Below, in pieces: positions 57,677 to 64,000 of a stretch of 64,000 bases of DNA (position 1 is its first letter; every line of letters begins with the position of its first letter). The notes below the pieces were generated by a model that made no database searches, was not told the DNA's origin, and worked only from the letters and a program-made list of their open reading frames with translations. Source of the stretch: Nectonema munidae (taxonomy: Eukaryota > Nematomorpha > Nectonematoida > Nectonematidae); NCBI GenBank assembly GCA_030549495.1, contig JAUIRK010000463.1, positions 371,001 to 435,000 of the forward strand, in the 5' to 3' direction. The translations under genes and the position numbers were made by a program.

Positions 57677-58745
57677 TTAATGCGATAAAACCTTGGTCTT
57701 GGAAACATCCATAGCTGAGCACCAATAATAATCTTCCAAAGTTTTACTCTCAAATGGCATTTCAAAAGTACCATTTGAACGCGGTTTTTGACGATCTTCT
57801 TTCAGCTCTCCTTCATCTGACATTTTATCCAAATTGAAGGAGTATGTATTCTTAATCCATTCTTCAGAAATTTCCAGCTTTGCTACGTCAAAATATCTAT
57901 CAAATGACGTCGATAGCACTTCCAAATTAGCCACAATCAATATCTTCACAAACACTAGAGGAAGGGAACTTGAAGATTCATTATCACCAACTATTTCTTC
58001 AATTGCTAGAAAATTCTAATAATTCCCTCTTTTCATTCGCCGCCACCACCAAGCTCATTTAGCTTTTCATAGCAATTCAATTTTTTTAATATTTTTTTGC
58101 CCTGATATGATAAACATAGATCATACATACGAGTGAATATGTCACACAAATACGCTAAAATTTGGTTGGATTCTAGCGATTATAACTCTTAAAGCAGATC
58201 TCCACAAAGTGACTTAAAGAGGCGGTGATATAAAGCCCGACCCCTAATTCAGCTCTTTACAGAAATATGAAGGATTTTCTTCAATTTTGCATGCAAAGTT
58301 TGATGACGATGAAGGAAACAGTGAGTCTGTGAATAACATTATTTGATAGCACACAAATTTAAGCCATTTTCTTGCTTCACTTCCTATTATAGTTTTAGCC
58401 AATTCTAATGCACATTTTTTGATAAGTTCTTCTGCAATAATACGAGATATCTTAGACTTTGATACTTTAAACTCCAACTTGGCGTGAAACCATCAGCAGT
58501 GGTTTGTCAAAAGATACAAAACTAATTTTTTGAATGATTGTTCAATAATCAAAACGGGCTCTTTTAGATCGCAAAGATTTTTTATCTTGATCCACAAGAC
58601 AGCCCTCGTCCTCCCCATTTCCATTGTTGAAGGGTTCTCGCAGCTTAGATGGCTTCAAATTTGCGTTAGAGAAAATAGTTTTACTTAGCATGCAGTGAGG
58701 CTTTTCCAAATCCTCAGCTTTTCCTTGGCAAGTGAAACCAAACAC
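57677..58745 (-). pseudogene. Decayed ZBED5-like hAT transposase
   Basis: Read leftward: a BED-finger-like part (58745-58542: P-H-C-M-L-S...A-N-L-K-P-S-K-L-R-E-P-F, then D-K-K-S-L-R-S-K-R-A-R-F), the segment I-I-A-E-E-L-I-K-K-C-A-L-E-L-A-K-T-I-I-G (58477-58244), and the C-terminal E-I-S-E-E-W-I-K-N-T-Y-S-F-N-L and F-E-S-K-T-L-E-D-Y (57955-57677). The order matches ZBED5-type domesticated and transposon hAT proteins. The catalytic middle is deleted and the pieces are in separate frames, so it is inactive. Confidence 0.7.
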
Positions 58746-58775
58746 ACATCATTCTATTTCCTTTCTTTGACATGA

Positions 58776-60300
58776 TTAAGGGCAACAAAAATTGACCTAT
58801 AATCCTTTAAAAATTGATATTAAAAAATTGATTTTTTTCGTAAAAACGTTTACTCTAAAATATTTTTACTCTAAAATCACCTTCACCAATTGATTTTTAA
58901 AGCATGAATAATTTAAGTATTCCTCTTAAAACGGGCGATCATTAGACAAAAGATGTTATAATTTCGTTTTTATTAACTCTTGTTATCATGTAGTTTCGTA
59001 TATAGCATATCTTCAAATCCAATAGTTGTAGATCAAATGAATCTTTTATAGTAAAATTAAGAGATTCGCTTTTTCTAATTACTGGTAGATTTAACATACT
59101 ATTAAGAAAACATCCTACAAATATTCATATATTGCCTTTTTTCCTCTCTTAACCAAAATACGTTCTCCTTTAAACTTTTCCCCAAATAAATTCACTTTAC
59201 CCAAAATCTTCATAATAGTACACTTCAATACTAAGTAACTTTGTTCATTGTGTAGCGTTATGTGAAGTGTTTTTTGATTTTTTTTAAATAAAACTTGTAT
59301 TAAAATTTAATTTGAACTTTTAAATTTCAATCCTACGTTTTTTAGTTCGTTTTTCGCATACTTCAACTTTAAAAAATTAAAAAAATACTTTTTAGCTTAT
59401 CATTTTGTATATATATTTTCTTCATACCCCCCCTCCCCACTGAAAATTCCTTCATCCGCCACTGGTTGAGTGTCCCATACATCGTTCCAGGAAGAATATC
59501 TTGAGAGTTCCATACATTCTGCCACAAATTTATTTCCTGATTGAATGTTTTTGGATCAGGTAAATCATTACTAAAATGTTCAAATAGAACTGGAATTGTT
59601 TAACTACATAGCTGGGAAGTAGCCTGAGTGGAATAATTGCTTTTGATGTTAACTTGTTAAAACGTAGATTTAGCTGTTGAAGTAAAGCATCTAAAAACGG
59701 TATAAAAATGGATCTATAAAAATACTCTTTAGCGCAGGAACATTGTTCATTTGTGTTTGCCTACTACACAATCGTGGTATTTCTAATTTATTTAGTCCTG
59801 AAATTTTTGCCATTTTTTCTATCAATAGGTATGTTTTTGGTACAATACCTCACAACTATTCCTAGTTGTTCCCAATTGCTGCTATCACAAATTTCGTCGC
59901 ATTGCAGTCCAAAAAATTGTCCAATTTCTTAATTATTTATTTAAGACAAAATTTGGTATTGGAGGAATTCTTTTATCCAGAGCAAGAGTTCATTTGGGAA
60001 ATTTTCAATATGTTAGTTACATTCTTTTCACAAATTTTTTAAATGATTTCCTAAAATAGTGTCTCCTGAATCGATTCTAAACTGTAAGAGAACTCTAAAA
60101 TTTCCACTATTAAAACTACTATTCAATTCTAAGATGTCATCCCTATGTCCACGAAGAGCTATTCCTTGTTGTCCACAAAATTCAATACACTTTATAATTG
60201 ATTTCAAAATAATTCGTTTTTGTTGACACTTTTCTGCATTCTGGTCATTGAGCTTGAAATCTATTTATATGTTCTAACAAACTCTTTCATTTTGAACTTA
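58776..60300 (-). mobile_element. hAT remnant with DUF4371/ZMYM1-like transposase, MITE inserted
   Basis: The left end AGGGCAACAAAAATTGACC and the block to 59110 match the non-autonomous element at 23268-23924. Minus-strand reading from 60290 to 59465 gives, in broken frames, C-I-E-F-C-G-Q-Q-G-I-A-L-R-G-H-R-D-D and F-N-S-G-N-F-R-V-L-L-Q-F, the hallmark of DUF4371 TTF-type hAT proteins. A truncated MITE lies inside at about 59270-59464. That both halves belong to one element is inferred from adjacency. Confidence 0.6.
59270..59464. mobile_element. Left-truncated copy of the 31.9 kb hAT MITE
   Basis: Aligns with the right two thirds of 31938-32202 (AATTTGAACTTTTAAATTTC, CGTTTTTTAGTTCGT, TCATACCCCCC, ATCCGCCACTG) and keeps the right terminus CCGCCACTG ending at 59464. 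The left terminus is missing. Its inner part differs by an insertion near CAACTTTAAAAAATT. Confidence 0.8.
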
Positions 60301-60390
60301 GAATTTTGGTGATACTCTGTTGTAATCTCATAATCTCAAGATTATTTCGGAATATATTTCACCAGTTCTTCTATTTTTTTTAATAGATGT

Positions 60391-61227
60391 TTGACTAAAG
60401 GTGAGTTTCCTCAATTATTGAAACATACAAAAATAGTATCCATAAAGAAAAAAAGTAGAAACAAGAAAATCTCTTACTACCGACCGATTCCAATAATAAA
60501 CACAATTTCTAAAGACTTTGAAAAAATTATTCACGTTCAAATTTCCACTTATTTGTTTGAAAATAATTTGATCTCAAATTTTCAGTTTGTGGTCAGACCA
60601 TCTTATTCCACAGAATATTTATATTCATGTTTCATAAATGAAATTATAAATGGGCTTGAATCTAAAAACGAGGTAGTTTCCTTGTTTTTAGATTTGTCAA
60701 AAGCTTTCGACTCTATTTCTCATCCGATATTGTTGAAAAAACTAAAATATTTAGGATTTTCAGAACATGCTCTCCTATTTTTTGAATCTTATTTATTAAA
60801 CAGAGTTCAGTCAGTCTGTATAAAAGACTTATCCTCTTCCAATATCTGTGTAATGTCAGTGGTGCCACAAGCCTCAGTACTTGGGCCCCTCCTGTTTAAT
60901 ATTTATATTAATGACATTTCTAAGTGTAAACTAAAAGGGTCAATTATGTTGTTCGCAGACGACGTGAGTATTGTCCTCTCAGAAAATTTTTTATCAGAGG
61001 ATTTTTTAAGAGACAGTATAAACAGTGTTTCATCTTGGCTTATTTCTAATAATCTGAGTTTGAACGCAGAAAAGTCGTGTAGTATGGGGTTTTCTTACAA
61101 AAAAAACATAAAAAAATTTGATACATTTTTACTCAATGTAGGATTTCACAAAGTATCATCGTTCAATTTACTTGGCCTGACAATCACCCAAAATCTTTCT
61201 TGGCACAAACACATAACAAAAACCTAA
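60391..61227 (+). CDS. LINE reverse transcriptase domain (partial ORF2)
   Basis: 278 codons open. RT blocks in order: S-Y-Y-R-P-I (~28-33), F-L-D-L-S-K-A-F-D-S-I-S-H (~103-115, catalytic Asp), V-P-Q-A-S-V-L-G-P-L-L-F (~158-169, normally P-Q-G-S, here Gly to Ala), L-F-A-D-D-V-S (~187-193, catalytic pair), N-N-L-S-L-N-A-E-K-S and L-G-L-T-I-T. The frame is open upstream to about 60320, so the listed ATG is not a true start. Truncated N-terminally; the Ala change and loss of the endonuclease make it inactive. Confidence 0.85.
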   Translation: MTKGEFPQLLKHTKIVSIKKKSRNKKISYYRPIPIINTISKDFEKIIHVQISTYLFENNLISNFQFVVRPSYSTEYLYSCFINEIINGLESKNEVVSLFLDLSKAFDSISHPILLKKLKYLGFSEHALLFFESYLLNRVQSVCIKDLSSSNICVMSVVPQASVLGPLLFNIYINDISKCKLKGSIMLFADDVSIVLSENFLSEDFLRDSINSVSSWLISNNLSLNAEKSCSMGFSYKKNIKKFDTFLLNVGFHKVSSFNLLGLTITQNLSWHKHITKT

Positions 61228-61459
61228 CAAAAGCTAGCTTACACCCTGGGAGTCCTGAAACAACTCAAGCACTTTTTTTCTACTGGCATACTCCTCATTC
61301 TATACAAGTCTCTTTTCATTCCTTATCTTACCTACAGCGTTTTCAACTGGTGGCATTACTCTTGTATTTCGAATACAGAATAAGGCATTGAGAGTTGTGT
61401 TTTAATTAAATCCTATAACTTACACACAAACAATCTTTTTCAAGCACAAACTTCTCAAA

Positions 61460-61762
61460 GTGAAAGTTATATATAACCTAAGCGTAGCTATGCTTACTTA
61501 TAGATTGCAAAATCACCTTTTGACTCCCATCTTCTATTCGTTCTTACCTCAAATAACAACCAATACAGGCATCTCAACAAGAAATAGGCATACATCAAGG
61601 CTACCTTTCTACAAACTTGACAAGTCTATAAAATCTTTCGCATACAAAATTACTGATTACTACAACAATAATATCAGCCTTTTTATTGAAAATAATTTAC
61701 TTATACACGCTTTCTACAAACTTTATCGATCCTCCAACTGTTATGTCTGTAAACGTTTTTAA
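61460..61762 (+). pseudogene. LINE ORF2 C-terminal segment
   Basis: 100-codon frame (M-L-T-Y-R-L-Q-N-H-L-L-T; T-S-R-L-P-F-Y-K-L-D-K-S-I-K-S-F) like the tail of CR1/Jockey ORF2. It is out of frame with the RT part, with a further broken stretch at 61228-61459, so at least two breaks separate them. Confidence 0.65.
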
Positions 61763-62044
61763 CTAAATTTTCATATTTTCTATACTTTTTTGAAATTTAT
61801 ACTTTTACCTTATAATACATACATTTGTATACAATAATTAATAACCATAGTTTATATCCTCAAGCGGCCTTTCAGGCTTTGATATGGACCTTCAAACAAG
61901 TTTACTTCAAACAAATTTACTCGTATTCTTTTGATAATCTCTTTTGATATGCTCATTGCTTATAAGCACCCATTTTTTTAAATCATTTTCAAATCTATAT
62001 AACTTTTTTTTGTGTTTGAAAATAAATCTTCTTCTTCTGTTGTG

Positions 62045-63000
62045 AAATATTTTTTCAAATCACCAATTGCATCTATTTGGCTTTATAAACACACTATCTT
62101 TACTTATTTGCTTTTTAGATGACATAGTCAATACTCTTGAATCAAAAAATGTGCTTTCGCTTTGTTTATAGACTTTTCCAAGTTTCTTATTCTATTTTGT
62201 TAAAAAAACACTATGGAGTTTGGGGAAAATATTTATCTTTTATTGAATCTTATTTCGTTGATCGCCGTCAAACAGTTATTCTGAATAATTTTAAATCTAA
62301 AATAGAGTGAATATGGTGGTACCTCAAGGATCAATTTTAGGTCAATTAATTTTTTGAATTTTATTAATCAAGAAATTATTATATATAATTAAAATAGAAA
62401 ATATATTTTTTTGTTTTGCTGATGATGTGACAGTTAATATTCTATTTTCATTGAATAGCACACCTACAAAAATAAACTTCTTCAATTCTCAAATTGGAAT
62501 AATTTTTGAATGGTGTAGAAATATTTGCATGAATACACAACAAAGTCAAAAACTCTGGTTTTTGGAAATTTGTCGCGTTCAGTTGACTTTACAAATTTCA
62601 ATTTTGTGATTGTTGCGTCTTTCAAGCTCTTAAGAAGTATTGGATTCTAGTTTAAAAATATATTACCTATAAAAAGTTATTTATAATTTTTTTTCCTATC
62701 TCATATTAATTATTGTATTGTTATTTTAGGTCATCAAAATCTCAGTCCTCTAATCAAATCACAAAAAATAATCATTTTATACACATAACTAGTTATATAA
62801 GTCACACTGCCATTTATTCTATTTATCTAATTTATTTAAGATAAATGATCTTTACACGTACAATCTATCATTGTTCACATGTGAAGTATTGAAAAGATTT
62901 CTACCTTAAATATTTGATAAATTCCTATCATTTAACTACAATAATGATTTACGCGATAAACTGAAATCTACTATACACTTTTATACTAAATAATTATTTA
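62045..63000 (+). mobile_element. Second, older LINE copy (decayed RT)
   Basis: Directly follows the first LINE on the same strand. Recognisable in scattered frames: L-E-S-K-N-V-L-S-L-C near 62140, V-V-P-Q-G-S-I-L-G near 62312-62342, F-C-F-A-D-D-V-T-V near 62412-62436, and G-H-Q-N-L-S-P-L-I-K-S-Q-K near 62730-62765. Many stops and indels make it clearly older than its neighbour. Confidence 0.7.
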
Positions 63001-63577
63001 AACAATCAATAAAATATATAATCTTTTCTACGACTAATTCACTTTTGATTTATTCTCCATATTTTTTTTAGGAATATTAGCCTTTTTAAAATAAAAATCA
63101 AAAGTTATTTCATCAAATATGATATAATTTGTGAGTCTATTAAATATAATAAAATATTATCAAATATAATCTGAAAATAAATTTATTACGATAAAATTCT
63201 TATGAAATAAATTCTTTCTCATTATTTTGATACTTTTATTTTTTACAAAATAATTTCTTTTCAAATTAAATTTCATTATAGATTTTTATATAATTAATAA
63301 ATGTTAGGCGTAAGTCTGTTATTTATGGTCTAAAATCTTGACATGTTATGCATAACAAATTTATTCTGCAAAGAAAACTCCTTTTTTTAATTTTACTCTA
63401 ATTTTTAATATTTTTGCCAAATACACCATTATTACAATTTGAACGAAATATTATAATGAAATGTATTTTTGAAAGCGTTTCATATTTTTTGGTATTTGGC
63501 TCCACCAAATAAATTATAGCATAAATTTTCTATTTTTTAGTCCATTTAAGAATATATGTGGTCAGGGAAGATAACAG

Positions 63578-63722
63578 GTGGGACATTGGGGTGTTTTCAT
63601 TAAGAAGGCACAATTACGTCGCTTGTATCGAACTATGAGTAAACTAGGCTTAATGGGGGATCAAATCAAAGACCTTGATTTATTGAAAACCAGTATCTAA
63701 CCAACCTTACTCTCGCCTCCTT
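63578..63722 (-). repeat. tRNA-derived SINE, family B, copy 3
   Basis: Minus strand: GAGAGTAAGGTTGGTTAG (box A, about 63714-63697), TGATTTGATCC (box B, 63668-63658), then TAGTTCGATACAAGCGACG and AATTGTGCCTTC. The body order is identical to copies at 10.0 and 47.4 kb. Confidence 0.75.
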
Positions 63723-64000
63723 AGAGATTATTTAAAGACAAATATAATAGTATATATTTTATAAAATCTCCAGAGATAAAATATCTCTTAAATTTTTTTT
63801 GAGACTACAACGAATTAAATATTCTTGTTTATACATACGTTACATATTAATTAATTTAGTTAAATAATGATTAAATTAGATTTTTCACATTTCTTTTATT
63901 TGAAGGTTTAATAAAATTTAACAAAATACATTCATAAATGTAACTTATATATATTGGAATTTAGCATTGTTTATGTCTGGTTTATAAAACTTTGTATATG
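63723..64000. other. AT-rich end of window, nothing recognised
   Basis: No coding or repeat signal seen. Confidence 0.6.

Larger units (their letters stand above)
60320..62040 (+). mobile_element. 5'-truncated LINE with reverse transcriptase and 3' UTR
   Basis: The copy starts inside the RT domain and lacks the endonuclease. The RT frame (60391-61227) is followed by a C-terminal frame at about 61200-61762 in broken phase. The 3' UTR has GCGGCCTTTCAGGC at 61864 and TGGACCTTCAAAC, and the end is AATAAA followed by a (CTT)n run near 62027-62036. Microsatellite tail and motifs fit a CR1/Jockey-superfamily LINE. The clade is not certain. Confidence 0.8.

Overview
Eukaryotic, strongly AT-rich, repeat-rich DNA with long introns. 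Tens of kilobases of degraded hAT elements, LINEs, tRNA-derived SINEs and MITEs separate very few host exons. The combination of a membrane collagen gene, microsatellite-tailed LINEs, tRNA-SINEs and abundant hAT debris fits an arthropod-like invertebrate; a copepod (sea-louse type) is my guess, not something the sequence proves. Region 1-22 kb: one host gene on the minus strand, a type II transmembrane collagen (MACIT-like). Its first coding exon is at 21682-21377 and the gene runs leftward off the window at base 1. Ten coding exons can be joined with consistent phases and GT/AG sites into 515 residues: cytoplasmic tail, membrane span, ectodomain stalk with a furin-type R-V-K-R site, a C-F-C pair, then Gly-X-Y triple helix. 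Five consecutive complete helix exons are each exactly 126 bp (14 Gly-X-Y triplets). Introns hold SINEs, a 102-bp near-identical repeat pair and a hAT end. Region 22-47 kb: intergenic repeats. It contains nested hAT-type elements at 23 kb, a LINE 3' end at 28 kb, a hAT MITE with a perfect 8-bp target duplication at 31.9 kb, an I-type LINE remnant at 39.9 kb beside a poly-C/poly-T block that looks like poor sequence, a piggyBac-like MITE at 41.3 kb, a CGGBP1-like hAT transposase remnant at 43-44 kb, an antisense LINE fragment at 45.5 kb and a 21-bp-periodic foldback array at 46.9 kb. Region 47-50 kb: the second host-type gene, an uninterrupted 155-codon protein phosphatase inhibitor-2 homologue on the minus strand. 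A SINE lies just beyond its 3' side, and a 21-bp minisatellite lies at 50.1 kb. Region 50-64 kb: more repeats. These are a hAT-like non-autonomous element, a SINE, a second piggyBac-like MITE, a ZBED5-like and a DUF4371/ZMYM1-like hAT remnant (57.7-60.3 kb), then two same-strand LINE copies in a row (60.3-63.0 kb) and a final SINE. I found no LTR element, rRNA, functional tRNA or CRISPR array. Most other open frames are AT-rich chance frames. Coordinates of repeat ends are approximate unless terminal repeats or target duplications are described.
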